Below, piece by piece: positions 9,852 through 19,133 of a stretch of 64,000 nucleotides of DNA. The position numbers and the translations under genes were made by a program. The notes under the pieces are model-generated. The model did no database searches. It had not been told where the DNA came from and worked only from the letters and a program-made list of their open reading frames with translations. Origin of the DNA: CAWAYH01 sp963786195 (GTDB lineage: Bacteria; Acidobacteriota; Vicinamibacteria; Vicinamibacterales; 2-12-FULL-66-21). Each line of letters begins with the position of its first letter. Position 1 is the first letter of the stretch. Where the stretch lies: positions 1,054,001 to 1,118,000 of the forward strand of contig CAWAYH010000006.1 of NCBI GenBank assembly GCA_963786195.1, written 5' to 3'.

Positions 9852-10913
9852 TCAGCCGCCGCTCTGACGCTCGATCGCTTTCTTCGCAGCCTTGAGGCCG
9901 GCGTCCATGCCGTCCCGCGCGCCGCTCCGTACTTTTCCACGGATGATCCGCCCGACGAAGCCGCTCAGCCCGTCGGAGCGGCTGCGGTTGACGTTCACGA
10001 ACCAGAACCCGGGTCCACGCGCCGGATCGGGCACGAGGACGCGCAGCTCGAGCGCGGTCCAGAAATAGTGACTTGCGTAAATCTGCTTCGACGCCACGAC
10101 GGTGCCCGAGGGGTGCTCCTGGATGGCGACGTGATTGATGCGGATGGTGGGCTTCAGGCCGAACTGCGCCTCCTGCCAGTAGAAAAACGACGTCGTGCCG
10201 GGTATCACCGCCTTCGGGTACTCGAGGAGGAACCGCTTCATGTCGGGCACGAACTCGGACAGCCCGGGCGCGCTGTCGATCATCGCGCGGAACTCCTGCG
10301 CGACGAACGTCGGGCGGTCGGCATCGCGGAAGACCGCCAGCCGATCGTTGCCGCCCTCGCGGTAGGCGGTGACGTACTCGACCGCCAGCTGACGGGCCAG
10401 CGCTTCCACATCCGCCTTGGCCGTCGGCTTCGACCAGTCGATCTGCTTGCGAACACGTTCGAGCGCCTGATGACTGAGCTTGATCTCGCAACTGCCCACG
10501 CGGCAGGCCTTGAGGTCCGCCACGTCGTCTGCAGGCAGTACCAGCGCGGCGAAGTCCTCGACGCGTGCGGGCTCGCTGATGCGTTTCGTGACCCGGAATC
10601 CGCCGCCGCGCTCGAACTGCTCGATGTCGTTCAGCGCGGCGACATAGCGGGCCGGCGGCGCCGCGATCCAGATGGCGCCGAAGACGGCGACCTCCTTCGA
10701 AGGGTCGGTCTCGAGCAGCCGGGTGACCGGCGCTCCAGCGAGCAGTTGTGTGCGCTCGTCGGCCGTGAGCCGGATGCTGTTCGTCAGGTACTGGTCGAGC
10801 CTTGGCGGAAATGCGGACCGCGCGCTGGCGGCCGACCGGTTGTGAATCGACAGCGCCAGCAGGGCCACGGCGATCGCCAGGCTCCAGCGCTTCAGGTCCA
10901 CCATGGCCAGCAT
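9852..10913 (-). CDS. Conserved secreted or membrane-anchored protein of unknown function
   Basis: About 353 residues from the ATG at 10913 (MLAMVDLKRWSLAIAVALLALSI, a signal peptide or anchor); ATG 10904 and TTG 10949 are alternatives. The mature part is mixed alpha/beta with recurrent blocks I recall in acidobacterial hypotheticals: DPSKEVAVFGAIWI, CRVGSCEIKLS, EYVTAYREGGNDRLAV, and a near-invariant tail HYFWTALELRVLVPDPARG..FWFVNVNRSRSDGLSGFVG. Two cysteines in ACRVGSCE may form a disulfide. No catalytic motif is recognisable. It is transcribed convergently to the propeller gene, whose runaway frame overlaps it. Confidence 0.75.
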   Translation of the reverse strand: MLAMVDLKRWSLAIAVALLALSIHNRSAASARSAFPPRLDQYLTNSIRLTADERTQLLAGAPVTRLLETDPSKEVAVFGAIWIAAPPARYVAALNDIEQFERGGGFRVTKRISEPARVEDFAALVLPADDVADLKACRVGSCEIKLSHQALERVRKQIDWSKPTAKADVEALARQLAVEYVTAYREGGNDRLAVFRDADRPTFVAQEFRAMIDSAPGLSEFVPDMKRFLLEYPKAVIPGTTSFFYWQEAQFGLKPTIRINHVAIQEHPSGTVVASKQIYASHYFWTALELRVLVPDPARGPGFWFVNVNRSRSDGLSGFVGRIIRGKVRSGARDGMDAGLKAAKKAIERQSGG

Positions 10914-10986
10914 GGCTGTCGTATCGGCCGAACGCGCGCCGGAATTCAATCCCCGGATCCGGCCGTTCCAGGGATGCTCATGATGC

Positions 10987-12846
10987 TCATGGCAGGTTCA
11001 GACGCCGCAGAAGGTCCCGAAAGCGGGGGTCTCCGCGGACCGGATCGAACACTGGCTCCGTCTTCAGCACGCACAACAACCAGTCGCGTTCCCGGTACGC
11101 CGCTTCGAGCGAGTCGATGGCGCGCCCACTCGCCGAGCCCCGCGTACGCGAGCGCGAACGAGAAGGGCGAGACGTGTTGTGTCCGGGCGACGACCTCGAG
11201 CGAGCGCAGGATGGCGCGAGCGCGATCGACCCGGCCCGCCCGGCCATAGGCGAGCGCGAGCTGCGCCATCATTTCGGAGTTCTGGCCCGAGACGGCGGCG
11301 CTCTTCTCGAGCGCGGCGATGGCTTCGTCATGCCTGTTCGACATCGAGAGCGCGAGTCCTCTTGGCAGGTACGCAAGCGGATGATTTGGATCCAGCTCGA
11401 TGGCATGCTGCAGCTCGGCCACTGCCTCGTCATAACGCCGAGATCGGTACAGCACCAGGCCGACGAGCGAATTGGACACAATCGAGAGCGGATCCAGGCG
11501 CCGGGCCAGCCGCGCCTCGGCAATCGCCTCTTCGAAGCGTCCGACGTACAACAGGTACTCTGCGTACAGCTTGTGCGGCGTACGCGAAGTTCGGATTCAG
11601 CTCGACCGCGCGACGGACTTCACGTTCTGCTCCACGCCAGTCCCACTCGTACTCGGCGAGGATGACCCCCAGTTCCGCGTGCGCTGGTGCGTACCCGATC
11701 GTCGATCTGCAAGGCTTTCTGCACCGCCGCCCTCGCGAGCGGCATGCTGTCTTTTGCCGGCGTCCCGGCATAGGTCACGGCCAGCATGTGCGACTCGGCG
11801 AGGCCGACGTACGCCGGCGTGTAGCTCGACTCGATCGAAAGTGCGCGCTCGAAGTGGCTCCTGGCGGCGCGGACAGCCTCTGCCGTGCGGCGTTCGAGAA
11901 AGTAGCGGCCCCGCAGAACCGCCTCGCGGGCCTCCCAGTTCACGGGTCTGCTCTCGGGCTGCTGGTCGTCCGCGCCAGGCAGGCGAAGATGAATCTCACC
12001 CAGGATCGTCCGTGCGATTTCAGTCTGCAGCGGCAGCACCTCGTCCAGCCGCTCGTCGTAACTACGGGCCCAGAGCTGGGTCTCGTCGCTCGCCCGAATG
12101 AGCTGCGCGCTGATTCGCACGCGGTCACCAGAGCGCCGGACGCTGCCTCCCAGCACGTACTCCACACCCAGCTCCCGACTGATCTCGCGCGCGGACTTGG
12201 CCGTGCCCTTGTACCCATCACCGACGTCCGTGCGATGACGCCCAGACGGTCGGGATCGAACTGACCGAGCTCCGTGATCATCTCCTCGGTCAGGCCGTCG
12301 CTGAAGTACTCCTGATCCGGATCCCCGAGAGGTTCTCGAACGGCAGGACGGCCATCATCACGCGCGCGGCGGGGGCGCTGGATACCCGCTCCAGAGCCAC
12401 ACGCCCGCGATCGCGGCAACCAGGATGGTCAGCCCAATGACGATCGGCGCCCACCGGCGGCGCGCCGGCGCGGACGGCAGTGGAACTGCGGACGCCGGAG
12501 CGGCGCCGTGTGCCGGATCTCCCGGCTCGATGGAGCCGACGAACCGGTAGCCGTGGCGTGGAATCGTTTCGATATAGCTGGGGTGGTCGGCCGAATCGCT
12601 CAGCGCTGTCCGCAGCTTGTTGATCGCGGCATTCAGCCCGTGCTCGAAGTCGACGAACGTCTCGGCCCCCCAGACTCTGGCGCGTAGTTCTTCACGTGTG
12701 ACCAGCTCGCCGGGCCGCTCCAGCAGGATGCCCAGGATCTGGATCGGCTGACCTTGAAGCCGGATCCTAACGCCATGCCTGCTCAATTGACCCGTGCCAA
12801 GGTCGACGAGGAAGGGGCCGAAGCGAACCACTTCGGAGTGCGGCAT
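10987..12846 (-). pseudogene. CadC-like winged-helix regulator with TolB-like and TPR domains, at least six frameshifts
   Basis: The ATG at 12846 starts a PhoB/ToxR-type winged helix (VRFGPFLVDLGTGQLSRHG ... YIETIPRHGYRFVGS), a membrane helix (WAPIVIGLTILVAAIAGVWLW) and, after frame changes near 12365 and 12322, MAVLPFENLSG / DPDQEYFSDGLTEEMITEL. Further shifts near 12210, 11694, 11575 and 11127 are needed to follow VEYVLGGSVRRSGDRVRI, the TPR repeats (AHAELGVILAEYEWDWRGAE, RFEEAIAEARLARRLDPLS, ALDP-type helices) and the tail RDPRFRDLLRRLNLP. The domain order is the common acidobacterial one-component regulator. Six indels in 1.9 kb argue for decay unless this stretch is poorly sequenced. Confidence 0.82.
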
Positions 12847-13063
12847 ATCGCCCCGTTCTCTGGGGTGAAAACCGCGCCCATTCTACATGCGATCGCAGGA
12901 GGTCCTCGGGGGTATGCGCCCGAACGGCCATGGTTTCAACCACTTTGCTGATGAGGTGCGAAGGACATACAAATGACTCGACGCGCATTGTGCAATCCGC
13001 CGGTCATGGGCAGATTCATCGCGGGTGCCGGACGTCCGCGGAAAAGAAACCGGATTGAATCAC

Positions 13064-13264
13064 ATGTCGCGTGCAAACGAAGCCCGGGTATTGCTGGAAG
13101 AGCAACTGAGGCGGTGCGAGGCGGAAATCGCACGCCTGCGCGTCGAGAATGACCTCCTGCGCCGGTCATCTCAGGCGTTCGGCGATCTGGCCGAACGGCT
13201 GAACGACGCGCTTCGCACCGCAACCCAGTCCCCGCAGAGCAAACGGCCGCCGTCGGCCGCCTGA
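13064..13264 (+). CDS. Small coiled-coil protein
   Basis: 66 residues from ATG 13064 (GTG 13025 would add 13). The body ARVLLEEQLRRCEAEIARLR and VENDLLRRSSQAFGDLAERL is a strong amphipathic heptad pattern, so a coiled coil, with a disordered SPQSKRPPSAA tail. There is no signal peptide and the ribosome binding site is weak. The 35-bp gap to the next same-strand gene could mean co-transcription. Function unknown; it could also be a spurious frame, though the composition looks coding. Confidence 0.5.
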   Translation: MSRANEARVLLEEQLRRCEAEIARLRVENDLLRRSSQAFGDLAERLNDALRTATQSPQSKRPPSAA

Positions 13265-13298
13265 CGGCCTTGCCACTCGAGGCGTCCTGGAGGTTCGC

Positions 13299-15759
13299 GT
13301 GAAAACCAGCCCGCTCGCTCCCTGTCTCGTGACGATCGCAGTATTCGTGGGGCTGTTCGACGCGCCCCGCAACGAGCCCCGCGCCGCAGCCCCGGCAGCG
13401 GTCCGCCTGCGGTCGGCGCTCGTGCGGCACGACACGTCGCCACCGTTGCGAGATCTCGTCAAGACGTCCGGATCTCCTGCAGCGAACGCGGTCGGCGCCC
13501 TGCCGGCGAGGTCGGCGATCATGCGCCGACGCGCGACGGGCCTGACACTTGACCAGAACTTTGCGGGAATGACGGCGCCCGGCGGGCCGATTCCCAACGT
13601 GCCTGCCTCCGACACAACCGGCGCGGCGGGTCCGAACCACTACATGCAGGCGGTGAACTTCAGCGCGGCCATCTACGACAAGACCGGCACTCTGGTCCTC
13701 GGGCCGTTTGGCACAGGCCAGTTCTTCACCGGGTTTCCACCGTGCGGCGGGGGATGGAGCGACGTGGTCGTGCTCTACGACCATGCGGCCCAGCGCTTCA
13801 TCGTGAGCCGGTTCGCACCTCAGGACACGACAGTCAATCCGGCGATCGACTGGTTCCAGTGTTTTGCCGTGTCGCAGACCAGCGATCCCACGGGTCCGTA
13901 TCTTCCGGTACGCGTTCTCGATACTGGACCCCGTCGAGTTCAACGACTACCCGAAGTTCGGCATCTGGCCGGACGCGTATTACCTGACGGCCGATCGGGA
14001 CAGGATCTTTCCCGGCAAGGGGGTGTTCGTGGCCGCGTTCGAGCGTGCCCCGATGCTGATCAACCAGACCGCCCAGAGCTTCGTGATGAAAATTGACAAC
14101 GGCGGCTTCCGGGCCGGCATGCTGCCGGCCGACTGGGACGGCCGGACGGCTCCACCCTCCGGCTCGCCGAATTACTTCGTGCGGACGCTCGATTCCAACA
14201 TCGGGTGGCCAACGTCGGTGCTCGAGGTCTGGGCGTTCCAGGTGGACTGGCCGAACGGGACCGGTTCGTTCACGCTCAGAGATTCGTTGACGCCGGCTGC
14301 CTTTGACACGTCGCTGTGCGGTCTCAACAACCAGAGCTGCGTTCCGCAACCGGGCACGACGCAGGGACTGGATCCTCAGGCGGTCGGCCGGCCCATGATG
14401 CGGCTGGCCTATCGGAATTTCGGCGACCACGAGGCGCTCACCTTCAATCACGCGGTGGACGCGGGCGATTTCGCGGATCATTCCGCGATCCGCTGGTACG
14501 AGCTCCGGAAGACCGGCAATAACCCGTGGTCCTTCTTCCAGCAGAGCACCTTCTCGCCCGACAGCGATCACCGTTTCATGGGCAGCATCGCTTTCGACCG
14601 CGCGGGCAACATGGCCATCGGCTACAACGTCTCGTCAGGCTCGCAGTTTCCGTCGATCCGGATTGCGGGCCGACTCGCAGGCGATCCGCTCGGCGCGATG
14701 ACCGAAGAATTCACGCTCCAGGCCGGCAGCGGATCGCAGACGGCGACTTCTCAGTGGGCCGACTACAGCCACATGGCGCTCGACCCGCTGGATGACTGCA
14801 CGTTCTGGTACACGGGCACGTTTCAACCGGTGACCAGCAACCAGCTGACATGGGCGACGCAGATTGGCTCCTTCCGTTTTCCGGACTGCACAGCCGATCT
14901 GGCCGTCACCAAGTCGCGGGCGCCATCCGGCCTCATCGAGGCGGGCACGAACGTCACCTACACCATCGGCGTCACCAACAACGGGCCGGCAGACGCGGGC
15001 AACGTCACGCTGACCGACGCTGTACCTGCTGGCACCAGTTTCGTGTCGCTCACGCCACCATCCGGCTGGACGTGTACGGCTCCGCCGGTCGGCAGCTCGG
15101 GCGCCATCAGCTGCACCCGGATGATCTTCGACACCGGCACGACGGCGACCTTCACGGTCGTGGCCACCGTGAACTGCAACGTGCCGAACGCCACATCGAT
15201 CAACAACACGGCCAGCGTCAGCGCGACGACGCCGCCTGACCCGAACGGTGGGAACAATTCGTCGAGCGCATCCTTCACCGTCAACAATCCAGTTCCCGTC
15301 GTGACTGCCGCCGTCGTCACGAGTCTGCTTCCACAGAACAACCATTCGCTCGAGAACGTCGGCTTGTCGGCCAGCGCCACCGACGGGGCGTGCCCGGCGC
15401 CAACGACCCTCGTCGTCCAGATCTTCAGCAACGAAGACGATCAGACGACGCCGTCGAACTCCAATTTCTCGCCCGATGCGAAGGACATTGCCGTCAAGAC
15501 CCTGCGCCTGCGCGAGGAGCGGGGCAGTTCGGGCGACGGCCGCGTCTACCTCATCGTGGTCTCCGCTACGGACACGGCAGGCGGCACCGGGTTCGCGACG
15601 CGCACGGTGGTCGTGCCCAAGAGCTCGAGCCCGGAGAATATTGCCGCGGTCAACGCGCTGGCGGCAGCGGCCAAGGCGTTCGCCGATGCGAACAACGGCG
15701 CGCCACCGGCTGGTTTCGTCCTGGTTGGCGACGGCCCCGTCGTGGGACCCAAGCAGTAG
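13299..15759 (+). CDS. Large secreted protein with DUF11 repeat domain, one frameshift
   Basis: GTG 13299 is preceded by CTGGAGG (six-base spacing) and encodes a hydrophobic leader. The first about 500 residues contain a beta-rich region (ASDTTGAAGPNHYMQAVN, GTGQFFTGFPPCGGGWSD VV, FGDHEALTFNHAVDAGDFADH, HMALDPLDDCTFWYTG) seen in secreted sialidase/propeller-like proteins. A DUF11 domain follows (LAVTKSRAPSGLIEAGTNVTY, NNGPADAGNVTLTDAVPAGT, SVSATTPPDPNGGNNS), then an Ig-like C-terminal domain. One extra base near 13907 separates PYLPV from YAFSILDPVEFNDYPKFG. Probably a cell-surface or exported protein; no enzymatic residues assigned. Confidence 0.75.
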
Positions 15760-15767
15760 ATCGTGAG

Positions 15768-15816
15768 CGGTGCAGGGTGCAGGTGCGGACCGTGCACGTC
15801 GTGGCACCCTGCACCG
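15768..15816. terminator. GC-rich hairpin between convergent genes
   Basis: A perfect 13-bp stem CGGTGCAGGGTGC (15768-15780) pairs with 15804-15816 across a 23-nt loop. It lies between the stops of the DUF11 gene and the FAD-oxidase gene and could end transcription from both sides. There is no U-tract, so it is not a classic intrinsic terminator. A related palindrome sits at 42963-43029. Confidence 0.5.
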
Positions 15817-15828
15817 TTGCACGGACCG

Positions 15829-17223
15829 TCAGTCCGGGAAGATCTTGCCGGGATTCATCAGGCCCTTCGGATCCAGCGCACACTTGACGGCCCGCATGAC
15901 GTCGAGCGCGTCGCCGTGCTCGACGGGAAGAAACGCGATCTTGCCGACGCCGACGCCGTGTTCGCCCGAGCACGTACCGCCAAGCTTCAGCGCGAGCGTG
16001 ACGGCCCGCTCCGTCAGCCGCTGCGCTTCCCGGAGCTCGTCGGGCTTGTCCGGATCGACGAGGTACACCATGTGATAGTTGCCGTCCCCCACGTGACCCA
16101 CGAGCGTGCCCATCAGCGGTGACGCCGCCAGGTCGCGCTTGCTCTCGAGGATGCATTCAGCGAGGCTCGACATCGGGACGCACACGTCGGTCGTCCAGCC
16201 CTTCGAGCCCGGACGAAGCGCGAGCGCGGCGTAGTACGCGCTGTGGCGCGCCGCCCACAGACGCGTGCGATCTTCGGGTTTCGTGACCCAGCGAAAACCG
16301 GACCCGCCCTGCTCGCCGGCCAGCGATTCGACCGTCTGCGCCTGCTCGCTGACATCGCGCTCGGTCAGACCGTGCAGCTCGAAGAACAGGGTCGGCTGCT
16401 CGGGGTACTCCAGGTTCGAATAGCGGTTCACCGCGTGCATCTGCACTTCGTCCAGCAGCTCGATGCGCGCGACGGGGACGCCCAGCTGGATGGTGGTGAT
16501 GACCGCCTGCACCGCGGCCTCGATCGTCGGGAAGCTGCAGACGGCAACCGCCACGGCTTCGGGCAGCGGCTGCAGTCGCACGGTCACTTCCGTGATGATG
16601 CCCAACGTCCCTTCCGATCCGATGAAGAGGTGCGTCAGGTCGTAACCGGCCGACGACTTGCGCGCACGCCCGCCGGTGCGAATGACCCGCCCGTCGGCCA
16701 GTACCACCGTCAGGCCGCGAACCGTCTCGCGCATCGTGCCGTATCGGACGGCGGTCGTGCCTGATGCGCCGGTTGCCGCCATGCCCCCGATCGTGGCGTC
16801 GGCGCCGGGATCGACGAAGAACGTCAGGCCGGTGTTTGCGAGATGACGCGCGAGCTGCCGGTGCGTCACGCCGGCCTCGACGGTCGCGTCGAGATCTTCC
16901 ACGCTCACACGCAGCACATGGTTCATCTGGCTCAAGTCGATGCTCACGCCGCCTTTGAGTGCGAGCACCTGACCTTCGATGGACGTGCCCGCTCCAAACG
17001 GCACCATCGGCACATTTCCGCCGGAGCAGAGCCGGGCGAGCTGGCTGACCTCCTCGGTGGAATGCGGGAAGGCCACGGCGTCGGGCGGCGCGGGCGTGTG
17101 ATACGACTCGCCGCGGCTGTGGTGCTCGCGGACCGCGGCCGATGTCGAGACGCGATCGCCCAGCAGCTGACGGAGTGCCGCGAGAAACTCAGGTGCCATA
17201 TCCCGGATATGTTCTACCACCAT
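15829..17223 (-). CDS. FAD-linked D-2-hydroxyacid (D-lactate/glycolate) dehydrogenase
   Basis: 464 residues, intact. The PCMH FAD-binding half has VPMVPFGAGTSIEGQVLALKG, then FFVDPGADATIGGMAATGASG and YDLTHLFIGSEGTLGIITE. The C-terminal oxidase half ends with HVGDGNYHMVYLVD, GTCSGEHGVGVGKIAFLPVE and ALDPKGLMNPGKIF. These are the marks of GlcD/LDHD-type enzymes oxidising D-lactate, glycolate or similar acids and passing electrons to quinone or cytochrome c. There is no Fe-S domain, so it resembles the single-subunit (Dld/LDHD) type. ATG 17223 is used; ATG 17199 (MAPEFLAALR) is equally plausible. It is divergent from the Nramp-like gene with a palindrome between. Confidence 0.9.
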   Translation of the reverse strand: MVVEHIRDMAPEFLAALRQLLGDRVSTSAAVREHHSRGESYHTPAPPDAVAFPHSTEEVSQLARLCSGGNVPMVPFGAGTSIEGQVLALKGGVSIDLSQMNHVLRVSVEDLDATVEAGVTHRQLARHLANTGLTFFVDPGADATIGGMAATGASGTTAVRYGTMRETVRGLTVVLADGRVIRTGGRARKSSAGYDLTHLFIGSEGTLGIITEVTVRLQPLPEAVAVAVCSFPTIEAAVQAVITTIQLGVPVARIELLDEVQMHAVNRYSNLEYPEQPTLFFELHGLTERDVSEQAQTVESLAGEQGGSGFRWVTKPEDRTRLWAARHSAYYAALALRPGSKGWTTDVCVPMSSLAECILESKRDLAASPLMGTLVGHVGDGNYHMVYLVDPDKPDELREAQRLTERAVTLALKLGGTCSGEHGVGVGKIAFLPVEHGDALDVMRAVKCALDPKGLMNPGKIFPD

Positions 17224-17257
17224 GGCAACCGCGCGGGCCGAAAACTACGGGATCTGA

Positions 17258-17269
17258 AAACCGCGGTTT
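17258..17269. promoter_or_regulatory. Perfect palindrome AAACCGCGGTTT (candidate operator)
   Basis: A 12-bp perfect inverted repeat in the 63-bp gap between the divergent FAD-oxidase and Nramp-like genes, 18 bp before the Nramp-like ATG. Position and symmetry suit a repressor site governing both genes; no regulator is known. Confidence 0.4.
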
Positions 17270-17286
17270 GCCACCATAATCGCGCC

Positions 17287-18735
17287 ATGCCGACAACCGT
17301 CGACGGCCGTCCGCACGGGTTGCTGCCACCCTGGGGGATCAAGGAGCTGCCCGCGCCGCCCTCCTTCACGTTCCGCAGCGTGATGCGAACCATTGGCCCG
17401 GGGATCATCGGGCTCGGCATCGCGATCGGCAGCGGGGAGTGGCTGCTCGGACCGTCGGTCGTGGCGCGCTACGGTCCGACGCTGTTGTGGGTCACGACGG
17501 TCTCGGTCTTCCTGCAGGTGTTTCTCAACATCGAAATGGCGCGCTACACGTTGTACACGGGCGAGCCGATCATGATCGGGTTCATGCGCACGAAGCCGGG
17601 ACCTCGCGTCTGGGCGAGCGTCTACGGGCTGCTGACGTTCCTCCAGATCGGATGGCCGGGCTGGGCCCTCGCCAGCGCGACGGCGAGCACCGCGCTGCTG
17701 CTGGGCAGACTCCCGACGGCCGCGGATTCCGGGCTCGTGCGTCTCCTCGGCTACGCGACGTTCGGTCTGTGCGTCCTCGTGCTCACGGTCGGCCGCAAGA
17801 TCGAACGCAACCTCGAGTTCGCGATGTGGATCCTGATGGCGGGCGTGTTCGGCTACCTGATCACGATCGACGTCGCGATGGTGTCGGGCCGATCGTGGAT
17901 CGCCATCAGCAGCGGCTTCGTTTCATTTGGCTCGCTGCCAGCGGGGGCCGACTGGCTGCTCCTCGGAGGATTCGCGGCCTACTCGGGACTCGGCGGCGTC
18001 TCGAACGCGTTCATGACGAACTGGATGCGCGACAAGGGCTTCGGCATGGGCGCGACCGTCGGGTTCATCCCGGCGGCGGGCGGGTCCCACGTGGCGCTCT
18101 CGCCGCAGGGCAACATCTTCGTGCCTGACGCGCGCGCCCGTGAGCGCTGGAGCGGCTGGTTCCGTTTCGTCTACATCGACCAGTTCCTCATCTTCGCGGT
18201 CGGCTCGATCGGCGGCATGATGCTGACGACGCTGATCACCATGGAGTTCGTGACGCCGGGCACGCAATCGAGCGGCTGGGCGATCGCCGACCTGTCCGCG
18301 ACCGCCATCGCCGCGCGGCACGGTCAGATCTTCTGGTACCTCACGCTGATGACGGGATTCTGGGTGCTGTTCAAGACGCAGTTGGGGAACTCCGACGGCA
18401 TGGTCCGCGCGCTCACCGATATGGTCTGGAGCGGGAGCGAGACGGCGCGCCGCTGGCGCGGAGGCGACGTTCGCCTCGTCTACTACAGCGTCATGGCCGC
18501 GTTCGTCATCTGGGGCTGCATCGCGCTCAACCTCGCGCAGCCGCTGACGCTCGTCATCATCGGCGCGAACATCGCCGGCCTGAATTTCGTGTTCGTCAGC
18601 GTGCACACCATCGTCGTGAACCGCCGGTTCCTGCCGCCCGAGCTGCGGCCCGCGCTCTGGCGCGAGGTCATCCTCATGCTGGCCGCGCTGTTCTTCGGGG
18701 GCTTTCTCGTCGTCACCATCGCCAGCTGGTTGTGA
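17287..18735 (+). CDS. Nramp-like membrane transporter lacking the DPGN metal motif
   Basis: 482 residues with about eleven hydrophobic segments, intact. The fold and order match the Nramp/APC superfamily: IGPGIIGLGIAIGSGEWLLG in TM1, LLLGGFAAYSGLGGVSNAFM near TM6, and GSIGGMMLTTLITMEFVTPG later. In true Nramp Mn/Fe importers TM1 carries DPGN; here the equivalent residues are GSGE, so the classical transition-metal site is absent. Divergent Nramp relatives with such changes may carry Mg2+ or Al3+ or have other substrates. ATG 17287 follows a 63-bp gap with the divergent FAD oxidase, suggesting shared control. The substrate is not determinable. Confidence 0.85.
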   Translation: MPTTVDGRPHGLLPPWGIKELPAPPSFTFRSVMRTIGPGIIGLGIAIGSGEWLLGPSVVARYGPTLLWVTTVSVFLQVFLNIEMARYTLYTGEPIMIGFMRTKPGPRVWASVYGLLTFLQIGWPGWALASATASTALLLGRLPTAADSGLVRLLGYATFGLCVLVLTVGRKIERNLEFAMWILMAGVFGYLITIDVAMVSGRSWIAISSGFVSFGSLPAGADWLLLGGFAAYSGLGGVSNAFMTNWMRDKGFGMGATVGFIPAAGGSHVALSPQGNIFVPDARARERWSGWFRFVYIDQFLIFAVGSIGGMMLTTLITMEFVTPGTQSSGWAIADLSATAIAARHGQIFWYLTLMTGFWVLFKTQLGNSDGMVRALTDMVWSGSETARRWRGGDVRLVYYSVMAAFVIWGCIALNLAQPLTLVIIGANIAGLNFVFVSVHTIVVNRRFLPPELRPALWREVILMLAALFFGGFLVVTIASWL

Positions 18736-18780
18736 ACGGGCTCTTCGGGCTCAGTGCCAGCTGCGGCAGACGCAGGATCA

Positions 18781-19088
18781 GCGCGGGCCGGAGTGGGGTG
18801 GTCGCCCTGGGCCTCCCGCTTCGCCCTTCGGCAAGCTCAGGGCGCCCCGAGCTTGTCGAGTGGGCGCGGCGGGGAAAAACGGCCCCTCCGCGCATGTACT
18901 GACGATGGCGGCGGCGACTTGGGTACTCCGAGCGCCGGCGAACAATCGGTTGGGCCGCCAGCTGATCCCATCACCGGTGGCGAAAGCTGCGTCGCCGCCG
19001 CTGGGTTCGCTGCGAGGCCGTTTTACCCTCTGCGCTGATCCCGCCGCTCAAGGTCGGCCCAGGCCGACCACCCCACTCCGGCCCGCGC
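18781..19088. repeat. MITE-like element with 33-bp terminal inverted repeats
   Basis: The 398-bp gap (18736-19133) has no gene. Most of it is this 308-bp unit: left arm 18781-18813 and right arm 19056-19088 are inverted copies differing at one base (core GCGCGGGCCGGAGTGGGGTG). Inside lies a second palindrome (about 18827-18861, CTTCGGCAAGCTCAGGGCG against CCCGAGCTTGTCGAG). No transposase is encoded. It could be a non-autonomous element or a structured RNA. Confidence 0.7.
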
Positions 19089-19133
19089 GTACGAACCGCG
19101 GTGCGCACAGTACTGATTCAGCTGTACGGTCCT

